NCBI GenBank assembly: GCA_030064795.1
Contig: JASJEI010000140.1
Coordinates: forward strand, 1-11,577
Direction: 5' to 3'
From: Pleurocapsa sp. MO_226.B13
Lineage (GTDB): Bacteria; Cyanobacteriota; Cyanobacteriia; Cyanobacteriales; Xenococcaceae
Length of the DNA stretch: 11,577 nt
A program made the translations under genes and the position numbers. The notes under the pieces are model-generated. The model was not told the DNA's origin. It worked only from the letters and a program-made list of their open reading frames with translations, and made no database searches. Shown in pieces: positions 5,740 through 11,577 of the stretch. Each line of letters opens with the position of its first letter. Position 1 is the first letter of the stretch.

Positions 5740-6471
5740 ATGAGTTTGGAAAATAAAGTTGTAGCTGTTACAGGTGCAAGCAGTGGGATTGGAGAAGCCA
5801 TTGCTAGAGAATTAGCCGATGCTGATTGCAAAGTCATGTTAGCAGCACGTCGAGAAGAACGACTGAAATCCCTCGTGCAAGAATTAGGGGATGGGGTTGC
5901 TTACCACCTTACTGACGTTACTGATGCCAAACAAGTACAGGAGATGGCACAAGCAACCATCGATCGCTTTGGGAAGATTGATGTTCTGGTTAACAATGCA
6001 GGAATTATGCCAGTTAGCCCTTTAATAGATTTGAAGATTGACGATTGGAATCGGGCAATTGATATTAATATAAGGGGTGTCTTACACGGAATTGCTGCGG
6101 TATTACCTCACATGAGCGATCGCGGTAGCGGTCATATTATTAACATCGGTTCAATTGCCTCGCTTCAAACCATACCTAATTTTGCCGTCTATTGTGGTAC
6201 TAAGTTTGCCGTTAAAGCTATTAGCGATAGCTTGCGTAAAGAGACGCTAGGGAAAGTAAGAGTGACCATTATCTATCCTGGTGCAGTTGAAAGTGAATTA
6301 ATGCAATCTAGTAACGATGAACAAACCATTAATCAAATTAGTAGCAATTTTAGTGAGGTTAGTTTTATTCCGCCCACTGCAATCAGTAATGCAGTACGTT
6401 ATGCGATCGAGCAACCAGATGAAGTAGCAGTTAACGAAATTGTGGTTCGTCCATCCAATCAAGAATTATAA
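5740..6471 (+). CDS. Short-chain dehydrogenase/reductase, intact (YdfG-like)
   Basis: A complete classical SDR of 243 residues that reduces or oxidises a carbonyl/alcohol with NAD(P). All key elements are visible: the cofactor loop TGASSGIG at 11-18, AARREER at about 35-41 whose double Arg suggests NADP(H), LTDVTD at 57-62, NNAG at 85-88, active-site Asn110, Ser138 in NIGSIAS, and Tyr151/Lys155 in YCGTK. YPGAVESEL marks the start of the substrate-binding region and the protein ends with NEIVVRPSNQEL, as in YdfG-type serine/hydroxy-acid or general carbonyl reductases. The substrate is not predictable. It is the only intact SDR of the three in the 5.0-6.5 kb stretch and is not a close copy of the two remnants, which belong to a branch ending in VVDGGY. 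It is followed 29 bases later by the MDR gene, probably co-transcribed. Confidence 0.93.
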   Translation: MSLENKVVAVTGASSGIGEAIARELADADCKVMLAARREERLKSLVQELGDGVAYHLTDVTDAKQVQEMAQATIDRFGKIDVLVNNAGIMPVSPLIDLKIDDWNRAIDINIRGVLHGIAAVLPHMSDRGSGHIINIGSIASLQTIPNFAVYCGTKFAVKAISDSLRKETLGKVRVTIIYPGAVESELMQSSNDEQTINQISSNFSEVSFIPPTAISNAVRYAIEQPDEVAVNEIVVRPSNQEL

Positions 6472-6500
6472 ACACTTAAATTAAATTAAGAGGAAAAATC

Positions 6501-7442
6501 ATGACAGCAACCATGAAAGCGGTTCGTATGCACGATTTTGGCGAACCAGAAGTATTAAAACAGGAATTAGTGCCTCTACCCGAATTAAATTCAACTGATG
6601 TTTTAGTTCGAGTTCGTGCAGCAGGAATCAATCCTCACGATCTCAAAGTTCGCGATGGTACACTTAAAGACCGTGAATATTCTCTGCCTTTGATTCTTGG
6701 CTGGGAAATTTCTGGGGTAGTTGAAGCAGTTGGTCGTCATACATTTCGGCTCAAGAAAGGTGACGAGGTATTTGGCTATCCCGATATGAATCGACCTGGA
6801 GGCAATGCTGAATATATTGCCGTAGATGAATCAAACCTCGTTCTTAAGCCAGAGAATATTTCTCATGAAGAGGCTGCTGCGTTTCCTGTCGGCGCACTAA
6901 CTGCTTGGCAAGGTATTTTTGGGTATGGATGTCTGCAATCGGGTCAAACTATTTTAATTCATGGAGGTGCGGGGGCGGTTGGCTCTCAAGCAATTCAACT
7001 TGCCTTACTAGAGGGAGCAAAAGTGATAACAACTGCTTCAGATCGCAGCCGTGAATTTTTATCTTCCCTGGGAGCGGAGCAAATTATTAATTACCGTCAA
7101 CAGAAGTTTGAGGAAGAAGTTTCTAACGTTGATGTCGTACTAGATCTAGTTGGTGGTGATACCTGGAAGCGATCGCTTCAAGTTCTCAAACCAGGAGGTC
7201 AGCTTGTCTCGGTGATGATGGATACTGCTCTACCTGATGAGTCGGCCAAACATGGCGTTGATGGTCATCTTTATATCGTTCAACCATCTGGTGCAGAGTT
7301 AGAAAGAATTGCCAATTACATTCGAGAAGGCAAGCTCAAAGCTAGAGTCGATCGCACTTTTACTTTGGAACAAATAGCCGAAGCTCATCGCTACATGGAA
7401 TCTAATCAGCAAACGGGAAAAATTATTGTCACAGTAGTGTAA
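6501..7442 (+). CDS. Zinc-independent MDR-family NADP-dependent oxidoreductase (quinone reductase type)
   Basis: A 313-residue medium-chain dehydrogenase/reductase. The GroES-like N-domain covers about 1-120 (VRAAGINPHDLKVRDG, LGWEISGVVEAVG, GDEVFGY) and the Rossmann domain follows, with the cofactor loop HGGAGAVG at 154-161 and LDLVGGDTWKRSL later. The C-terminus returns to the N-domain with YIREGKLKARVDRTFTLEQIAEAH and ends QTGKIIVTVV. The structural-zinc cysteines and catalytic zinc ligands of alcohol dehydrogenases are absent, placing it with quinone oxidoreductases, zeta-crystallins and enone reductases that use NADPH on quinones or alpha,beta-unsaturated carbonyls. A good AGAGGA ribosome binding site precedes the ATG. 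It lies between the intact SDR and the small exported protein, with gaps of 29 and 21 bases, so it is likely part of one transcript and of the same redox or detoxification theme. Confidence 0.93.
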   Translation: MTATMKAVRMHDFGEPEVLKQELVPLPELNSTDVLVRVRAAGINPHDLKVRDGTLKDREYSLPLILGWEISGVVEAVGRHTFRLKKGDEVFGYPDMNRPGGNAEYIAVDESNLVLKPENISHEEAAAFPVGALTAWQGIFGYGCLQSGQTILIHGGAGAVGSQAIQLALLEGAKVITTASDRSREFLSSLGAEQIINYRQQKFEEEVSNVDVVLDLVGGDTWKRSLQVLKPGGQLVSVMMDTALPDESAKHGVDGHLYIVQPSGAELERIANYIREGKLKARVDRTFTLEQIAEAHRYMESNQQTGKIIVTVV

Positions 7443-7463
7443 ATTACGTTGAGAATAATTGAA

Positions 7464-7829
7464 ATGTTTACTATGAATCAAACCACTTGTCTGGGCTTGA
7501 AGCTTAACTTAAAACAATCTTGTCTTCAAAAATATAATTGGCGAGATCTTGTCATTACTATCTTATTAGCTTTTAGTTTAATTATTGCCTTACCAAACCA
7601 ACCAGCCCAAGCTGGAACTCTAACCGCAGTTGCTCCCAAGTTACACGCTGAGGAAAAGCATATTCCTATCAAAAATATAGATGAAGCTTTGATGTATGTA
7701 AATGCTCAAAACCTAGTCGATACATGGAATAACATTATCATTCAAGCTAAAACAGGAGACGAGCAATTAAAGCTAATGGGAGAGAGTGTCATTTTTGCCG
7801 ATGATGTCAAAATAAAATCTAGCCAGTAG
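7464..7829 (+). CDS. Small exported protein of unknown function
   Basis: A 121-residue protein I do not recognise. Residues 1-28 are polar with several Lys/Arg, followed by a hydrophobic segment at about 29-43 (LVITILLAFSLIIAL) and a PAQA-G sequence at 47-51 that fits a signal peptidase cleavage site, leaving a mature chain of about 71 residues. The n-region is long for a signal peptide, so a membrane anchor is an alternative. The mature part has charged helical character (IKNIDEALMYVNAQNLVDTWNNI) and ends VKIKSSQ without cysteines. The ATG at 7464 is favoured because a TTGAGAA purine-rich site lies about 9 bases upstream; ATG 7473 is possible. It sits 21 bases after the MDR gene, so expression with the redox genes is likely, though it is the only exported product among them. 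Confidence 0.6.
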   Translation: MFTMNQTTCLGLKLNLKQSCLQKYNWRDLVITILLAFSLIIALPNQPAQAGTLTAVAPKLHAEEKHIPIKNIDEALMYVNAQNLVDTWNNIIIQAKTGDEQLKLMGESVIFADDVKIKSSQ

Positions 7830-7876
7830 ATAGGCAAAATAGTTGTCACAATACAATATTAATCAGAGATTAAGAT

Positions 7877-8147
7877 ATGCCATTCCATGATGTTACTGAG
7901 TTACAGCAGGATTCTGCAATCGGGAAACAACATTAGAATCAGAATTATCAGCAAGCGATCGCCTTCAGATTACAGAGTTACTCCACTGCCTCGTACTATT
8001 GCTCATGGCGTGGTAGTCGATCGCTGGATCGAAAAATCAGATCTTTGGCATCTACAACATCGAATTTATCAACAGATTTCGGTTAATGCTGCTTTTTTGC
8101 CAGATAAGGTGATGCGGGAAGAAGCTGCAAAAACAACAACAGATTAA
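7877..8147 (+). pseudogene. Broken reading frame of unknown family
   Basis: Two frames appear to make up one damaged gene. The first starts at ATG 7877 after a purine-rich AGATTAAGA, reads MPFHDVTELQQDSAIGKQH and stops at TAG 7934-7936; beyond the stop the same frame continues NQNYQQAIAF up to the HIP1 octamer near 7956. The second frame is open from ATG 7887 to the stop at 8147 and becomes protein-like after the same HIP1 (DYRVTPLPRTIAHGVVVDRW, then WHLQHRIYQQISVNAAF), whereas its part before the HIP1 is odd and rich in Arg and Ile. A nonsense change plus a frame switch at or near the HIP1 explains this; alternatively the 86-codon frame from 7887 is a genuine small gene. I recognise no family. 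Confidence 0.45.
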
Positions 8148-8182
8148 TCAGTTCTAATCAATATCAAACAAGAAACACAAAT

Positions 8183-8863
8183 ATGAAAATTGGCATTCTC
8201 GGTAGCGGTAATATGGGACGCTCTTTAGGTATTCTGTGGGCGGAACAAAAACACGAAGTATTTTTTGGCGCACGTAAAGCAGAAAAAGGACAAGCTGTCG
8301 CCGAATCTGCGGGAAATAATACTCAAGGTGGTACGAATGATGAAGCAGCAGCTTTTGGGGATGTATTGTTATATACAATTCGTGGGGTCAATCCCTCAGA
8401 GGTACTAACTTCTATTGAGGTTCTCGATGGCAAAATTTTGATTGATTGCAATAACTACGAAATACCTGAAAACTTTGCTTATCAGGCGATCGAGTATTCT
8501 TTGGCAGAAAAATTAGCCGAACAAGTACCCCAGGCAAGAGTAGTCAAAGCTTTTAATACAATGGCGCAAGAAGTTTTTGAACTATCGCCACAACCGCTTA
8601 ACGAATATAACGTTTCCGTGTTCGTAGCAGGTGATGATGAAGATGCTCGAAAAATTGTGATGAGTCTGGCAGCAGATATTGGTTTTACTCCCGTTGATTG
8701 TGGTGAGTTACGTTTTGCTCGTCTTCTGGAAGGATTAGGAGATTTTATTCGTTATTTAATCATCGGTCAGAAAATGAGTTCTTACACAACTATTTCCATC
8801 AATACTTTACCTGAAGCTGAAAACCAGCGTTTGGGTGGCAGACAAGCTTCATCTCTTAAATAA
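8183..8863 (+). CDS. NAD(P)-binding reductase of the F420-dependent NADP reductase family, paralogue C
   Basis: A 226-residue Rossmann protein opening MKIGILGSGNMGRSLG, the cofactor loop at residues 7-16, then VFFGARKAEKG with the NADP-type Arg. ILIDCNNYEIPEN and VVKAFNTMAQEVFEL are the equivalents of the fourth strand and nicotinamide-side segment in paralogues A and B, and DIGFTPVDCGELRFARLLE matches the tail region of A. The usual LLAIP strand is replaced by LLYTIRGVNP, an unusual change near the cofactor. A C-terminal extension of about 20 residues ending GGRQASSLK is not present in A or B. It heads the tight group 8183-10386: its stop is 8 bases from the NTF2-like gene, pointing to co-transcription and translational coupling. 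The electron acceptor is unknown. Confidence 0.85.
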   Translation: MKIGILGSGNMGRSLGILWAEQKHEVFFGARKAEKGQAVAESAGNNTQGGTNDEAAAFGDVLLYTIRGVNPSEVLTSIEVLDGKILIDCNNYEIPENFAYQAIEYSLAEKLAEQVPQARVVKAFNTMAQEVFELSPQPLNEYNVSVFVAGDDEDARKIVMSLAADIGFTPVDCGELRFARLLEGLGDFIRYLIIGQKMSSYTTISINTLPEAENQRLGGRQASSLK

Positions 8864-8871
8864 AAATTATC

Positions 8872-9252
8872 ATGACTGAAAAAACCAACACCGCTACCTT
8901 TGTAAAACGCTACTTTAAAGCAACCCAAAGTAGCGATGCTGCAACTTGGGCAGCTTGTTTTGCTACTGATGCTACTGTTGACGATCCTGTAGGTAGCCCC
9001 GTAATTCAGGGTACTGATGCCATCTTAAAACGGGGTCAAGAGTTTATGGCAAATTTTCAGACAGTAGGCTTATATCCAGAGTATGTTTCTGTAGACAACC
9101 TGAGAGCAGCAGCTAAATGGATTGGTCGCGGTGTCACTACAGAGGGGAACTCCGTAAAATTCGAGGGGATTAATTTTTTTGAATTCGATGAGACAGGTAA
9201 GATTACTAACTTAGTTGGTTTTTGGAATCCTGCGGAAATGAATGAAGAGTAA
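8872..9252 (+). CDS. NTF2-like/SnoaL-like small protein
   Basis: A 126-residue protein with the cone-shaped NTF2-like fold pattern. An N-terminal helix (FVKRYFKATQSSDAATWAACF) leads into FATDATVDDPVGSP, the family's characteristic turn with acidic residues at about 32-38, then a helix around ILKRGQEFMANF. Strands follow: YVSVDNLRAAAKWIGRGVTT, FEGINFFEFDETGKI and NLVGFWNPAE. Relatives include ketosteroid isomerase, SnoaL cyclases and limonene epoxide hydrolases, so an isomerase or hydrolase acting on a hydrophobic small molecule, or a ligand-binding role, is possible; the catalytic set cannot be confirmed by eye. No strong ribosome binding site precedes the ATG, only 8 bases after paralogue C, consistent with coupling to it. 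The SDR at 9292 follows after 39 bases. Confidence 0.85.
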   Translation: MTEKTNTATFVKRYFKATQSSDAATWAACFATDATVDDPVGSPVIQGTDAILKRGQEFMANFQTVGLYPEYVSVDNLRAAAKWIGRGVTTEGNSVKFEGINFFEFDETGKITNLVGFWNPAEMNEE

Positions 9253-9291
9253 CCAACAAAAATTCATACACACGAGATATAACAGCACAAT

Positions 9292-10041
9292 ATGACAACA
9301 AATAGAAAAGTAGCCGTAATTACAGGCAGCTACAAAGGATTGGGACTAGCGATCGCTCGTAAACTAGCCCAACAAGATGATATCTGGGTAATTATTACCT
9401 CTCGCCAAAAATCAGCTTGCCAAGTCACAGAACAAAAGCTCAAAGCTGAAGGAATTGAAGTAGACTGTCATCAATTAGATGTTACCGATGACGATAGCGT
9501 CTATGAGTTTATGGAGTGGATAACATCTGCTTATGGTCGAGTTGATATTTTAGTTAATAATGCAGGGGTGAATCCTTCCCAGGTAGCAGAAGAAGCAAGT
9601 ATTTTAACCGCTAAAGCGGAAACTATGCTCGATACATTCAATACTAATACCATTGGTGCATTGCGAATGTGTCAGGCAGTTATTCCTATCATGCAACAAA
9701 GAAATTACGGCAGAATTGTTAATGTCTCTACAGAAATGGCATCCCTGCAACAAATCCCTCAAGATTTTTATCCTCCCGCACCATCTTATCGAATGTCGAA
9801 GGTAGGTTTAAATGCCATGACGACTATGCTAGCAAAGGAACTAAAAGACACTAATATTCTAGTTAATAATTATTCTCCTGGCTGGATGAAAACCGATATC
9901 GGTGGAGAAGATGCGCCCTATACAGTTGAAGAAGGAGCAGAAACAGCAGTTTATTTAGCTACCCTACCCGATGGAAGTTCTCAAGGCGGATTTTTTGCCG
10001 AAATGCGTAAATTTGGCGGTGCGGTAGTACTTCCTTGGTAA
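9292..10041 (+). CDS. Short-chain dehydrogenase, carbonyl-reductase-like
   Basis: A complete 249-residue SDR. The loop TGSYKGLG at 11-18 and TSRQKS at about 36-41 point to NADP(H); QLDVTDDDSV, NNAG at 89-92, Asn119, and Tyr166/Lys170 in YRMSK are all present, and SPGWMKTDIGG is typical of the carbonyl-reductase branch known from plants and animals. Two features are unusual. The expected Ser of VNVSS reads VNVST (Ser146-Thr147), so the usual nucleophile-stabilising position is Thr if aligned conventionally. The stretch between it and Tyr166 is 19-20 residues rather than about 13, with an inserted PQDFYPPAP-like segment, as in some carbonyl reductases with a longer substrate loop. The leader ACACGAGATA also precedes paralogue B. 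Likely NADPH-dependent reduction of an aldehyde, ketone or quinone; substrate unknown. Co-transcribed with the NTF2-like gene and the 10081 gene. Confidence 0.92.
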   Translation: MTTNRKVAVITGSYKGLGLAIARKLAQQDDIWVIITSRQKSACQVTEQKLKAEGIEVDCHQLDVTDDDSVYEFMEWITSAYGRVDILVNNAGVNPSQVAEEASILTAKAETMLDTFNTNTIGALRMCQAVIPIMQQRNYGRIVNVSTEMASLQQIPQDFYPPAPSYRMSKVGLNAMTTMLAKELKDTNILVNNYSPGWMKTDIGGEDAPYTVEEGAETAVYLATLPDGSSQGGFFAEMRKFGGAVVLPW

Positions 10042-10080
10042 AAACAATTCGAGATAGATGTAAATTTGGAAAATTTGATT

Positions 10081-10386
10081 ATGAAAATTCTAACTATTTG
10101 GCGTGTCAAGGAAGATGCAGATTTCAGCAAAATTCAAGCAATGCTTCTCGAAGAAGAACGTTATGCTTGGCAAGCTTATCTTGCAGACGAACTACGCGAA
10201 CATTATGAAAGCGATATGCCCACGCCCGCAATTTCGATTTTAGAAATGGAAAGTGTTGATGCTGCCAAAGAACGATTTAAGGATCTTCCCATTCTCAAAG
10301 CAGGTTTGATGACGGTGGAATATTTTCCCCTGCGCCCGTTCAAAAATTGGGAAGTGTTGTTTAAAGAAGAAGAAAAAACAGGGTAG
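10081..10386 (+). CDS. Small dimeric alpha/beta-barrel protein, muconolactone-isomerase-like
   Basis: A 101-residue protein with one ferredoxin-like repeat: strand MKILTIWRV, helix around ADFSKIQAMLLEEERYAWQAY, strand AISILEMESVDAAKERF, and a C-terminal block with LPILKAGLMTVEYFPLRPF and a W..LF ending. That last pattern is typical of the muconolactone delta-isomerase-like family, whose members form dimeric or higher barrels and act on small ring compounds or serve unknown redox-linked roles. Catalysis cannot be judged by eye. The ATG at 10081 is preferred: GGAAAA lies about 10 bases upstream and the first strand then starts at residue 2; an in-frame TTG at 10066 would add five residues. It closes the 8183-10386 group, 39 bases after the SDR, and an imperfect hairpin follows at 10428. 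Confidence 0.75.
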   Translation: MKILTIWRVKEDADFSKIQAMLLEEERYAWQAYLADELREHYESDMPTPAISILEMESVDAAKERFKDLPILKAGLMTVEYFPLRPFKNWEVLFKEEEKTG

Positions 10387-10427
10387 TCAGTATCGAGTTA
10401 ACTGAAATAAAGCCCAAAAATTAGCCC

Positions 10428-10457
10428 CTTATGCTACTCGAACCAACGTAGCTTAAG
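10428..10457. terminator. Possible terminator hairpin after the cluster
   Basis: CTTATGCTAC (10428-10437) pairs with GTAGCTTAAG (10448-10457) except for one T-T mismatch, around a 10-base loop. It lies 41 bases after the stop at 10386, where transcription of the redox cluster should end. There is no T-tract directly after it, so the terminator reading is tentative. Confidence 0.35.
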
Positions 10458-10666
10458 CCAATAATTTATTTGCTAAGTAAAACCAATCTTTTTCAAAATA
10501 TCGATCGCAAAACACAAATACTATTCCTCTAGCAACGACGAACAAACTTAGTTCATAATTCCTAATTCATAATTCTTACTTCCTTTAAATTTGGGGGGCT
10601 GGAAAATGTTTGGGCGATCGCGCTTTACCTAACCTGACATTCAATTTCTTCAATCTTGCGAAGGAC

Positions 10667-10691
10667 AATTAATAGCCAAAAGCTATTAATT
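10667..10691. promoter_or_regulatory. Perfect inverted repeat upstream of the secreted-protein gene
   Basis: AATTAATAGC (10667-10676) and GCTATTAATT (10682-10691) are perfect 10-base arms around CAAAA. It lies 74 bases before the ATG at 10766, a position suited to an operator; as a terminator it lacks a T-tract. Function is inferred from position only. Confidence 0.4.
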
Positions 10692-10765
10692 ATTCTGTAT
10701 AAATCTATTGGACATTATAAGTAACCAAGTTTTATCTTAAGAAATGTCAATGATAGTGATGAGAC

Positions 10766-11577
10766 ATGAAGAAAAGCAAACTTTTTCTGACGATGGGAAG
10801 TGTACTAGTCGCCGCTCTAATTGTTGTATTTAATTCTGCGATCGCTACAACCGAACCAGTGACCAATAATCAAATGACAGATCGAGTGAATAATCTTGCA
10901 ACTAATACTACTGAGGACTTGCGATCGCTTTCTACCAGATTCGAGCGACCAGAAAGTTTAGCAGATTGGCAGGAATATCAGGTAGAGGGTTGGGTTTCTA
11001 AATGGGAAACTCCCAAGGTAGAAAATGGTAATTTAATGCTGCGACCAAAATCTTCAGGCTGGTTTGAAGATAACCAAGCAGGACATCTTTATCGTGAAGT
11101 TACAGGAGATTTTGTCGTCACGACTCGCATCCGAGTTGAGGGAACACAAACGCCCATACCGCAAAGGTCTTTCTCCCTGGCGGGATTATTTATTCGAGAA
11201 CCCCGAACCTTTACCAATGTTAGCTGGAAACCTAATGAGGAAAACTGGCTGTTCTTCAGCGTAGGTACTGCTTTTCCTGCTGGTAATTCTCAGTTTGAAA
11301 TTAAGTCCACTTACAATAGTCTTTCTACTCTAAAAATTTTTGATGCTCCTCAAGGATGGGTGCGGTTGAGGGTTGCTCGTTCTGGAGAACTGTTTACGCT
11401 ACTATATCAAGAAGAAAATTCTGACCAATGGCAAGTTTTAGAGCAGTTTATTCGCCCCGATTTGCCTGCAACTCTCAATGTAGGTCTAACTGCTTATGCT
11501 GATTGGGATTCAATGGCTGCTGATTATCCCAACTACCAAGAATATAACGAGAATGGCGCAGCAACTCAAAATGCCGA
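10766..11577 (+). CDS. Secreted beta-sandwich protein, DUF1349/concanavalin-like, cut by the window end
   Basis: A frame open from ATG 10766 to the end of the window gives 270 residues with no stop, so the gene continues beyond. The N-terminus is a classical signal peptide: MKKSK, a hydrophobic core (LFLTMGSVLVAALIVVF) and NSAIA as the likely cleavage site around residue 27. A low-complexity Asn/Thr linker follows, and from about residue 60 there is a beta-rich domain with W residues: LADWQEYQVEGWVSKW, GDFVVTTRIRVEG, SLAGLFIREP, NWLFFSVGTA, GWVRLRVARSGELFTLLYQ, and PATLNVGLTAYADWDS. This order (a bound-state strand, a 'REVTGDFVVTTRI' strand, an 'AGLFIR' strand) is what DUF1349 and related concanavalin-like lectin domains show. 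Such exported domains usually bind or act on carbohydrates, but no catalytic residues can be named. It appears unrelated to the redox genes and separately transcribed. Confidence 0.75.
   Translation, partial: MKKSKLFLTMGSVLVAALIVVFNSAIATTEPVTNNQMTDRVNNLATNTTEDLRSLSTRFERPESLADWQEYQVEGWVSKWETPKVENGNLMLRPKSSGWFEDNQAGHLYREVTGDFVVTTRIRVEGTQTPIPQRSFSLAGLFIREPRTFTNVSWKPNEENWLFFSVGTAFPAGNSQFEIKSTYNSLSTLKIFDAPQGWVRLRVARSGELFTLLYQEENSDQWQVLEQFIRPDLPATLNVGLTAYADWDSMAADYPNYQEYNENGAATQNA

Larger units (their letters stand above)
10387..10765. other. Intergenic gap with two hairpins and no gene
   Basis: This 379-base AT-rich stretch separates the redox cluster from the secreted-protein gene. It contains an imperfect hairpin at 10428-10457, a TTCATAATTCCTAATTCATAATTC direct-repeat-like patch around 10553-10576, one HIP1 octamer near 10614 and a perfect hairpin at 10667-10691. 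No protein-like frame was seen on either strand. Confidence 0.55.

Noticed and set aside
5601..5837. Minus-strand open frame across the second SDR remnant and the start of the intact SDR
   Set aside because: Overlaps the cofactor-loop coding region of the SDR at 5740 in antisense; no motif or ribosome binding site.
5018..6471. Remnants produced by partial duplication of the intact SDR at 5740
   Set aside because: The remnants end in VVDGGY, typical of another SDR branch, whereas the intact gene ends NEIVVRPSNQEL; they are not recent copies of it.
7299..8378. Minus-strand frames at 7299-7481 and 8154-8378
   Set aside because: Both oppose the ends of supported + strand genes and read as low-quality sequence.
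11064..11264. Short open frame giving a 66-residue protein
   Set aside because: It lies out of frame inside the signal-peptide-bearing secreted protein gene that runs from 10766 to the window end; its composition is not protein-like.

Overview
The window looks cyanobacterial. It is AT-rich with compact genes, and I counted 17 copies of the octamer GCGATCGC (HIP1), about one per 680 bases, where well under one would be expected at this base composition. HIP1 is a cyanobacterial hallmark. Intergenic gaps carry the GGGTGGGC...GCCCACC type of inverted repeat often seen in filamentous and colonial cyanobacteria. No RNA gene, CRISPR array, transposase or phage gene was seen, and genus cannot be told from this sequence alone.

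Layout. Positions 284-1276 (+) encode an APH-fold kinase, convergent with a LysR-family regulator at 1313-2254 (-). After a 251-base divergent control region, everything up to 10386 is on the + strand. This run is dominated by small NAD(P)-binding proteins. It holds three diverged paralogues of the 'F420-dependent NADP reductase' Rossmann family (2506-3138, 4374-5003, 8183-8863), two intact short-chain dehydrogenases (5740-6471, 9292-10041) and two decayed ones (5018-5299, 5454-5678). It also has a zinc-free quinone-reductase-type MDR protein (6501-7442), an isochorismatase-fold protein lacking the usual cysteine (3518-4180), an NTF2/SnoaL-like protein (8872-9252), a muconolactone-isomerase-like small barrel protein (10081-10386), a short exported protein (7464-7829) and a broken reading frame (7877-8147). 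The window ends inside a secreted beta-sandwich protein (10766 onward).

How they may work together. LysR regulators commonly control divergent redox or aromatic-metabolism genes, so the simplest reading is an accessory oxidoreductase island for small carbonyl, quinone or aromatic compounds, possibly under the LysR protein. This is inference: no substrate can be read from the sequence. The 8183-10386 block is tightly packed (gaps of 8 to 39 bases) and is the best operon candidate.

Most notable: the 5018-5299 SDR keeps its start, ribosome binding site, cofactor loop and C-terminus but lacks about 150 central residues, and the in-frame join falls exactly on a HIP1 octamer. This suggests deletion by recombination between two HIP1 copies inside one gene. 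The second SDR remnant has a HIP1-core site near its apparent join, and the broken frame at 7877-8147 has a HIP1 where its reading frame appears to switch. I found no convincing new multi-gene system; the value here is in genome decay at HIP1 sites, unusual active-site residues and palindromic intergenic elements.
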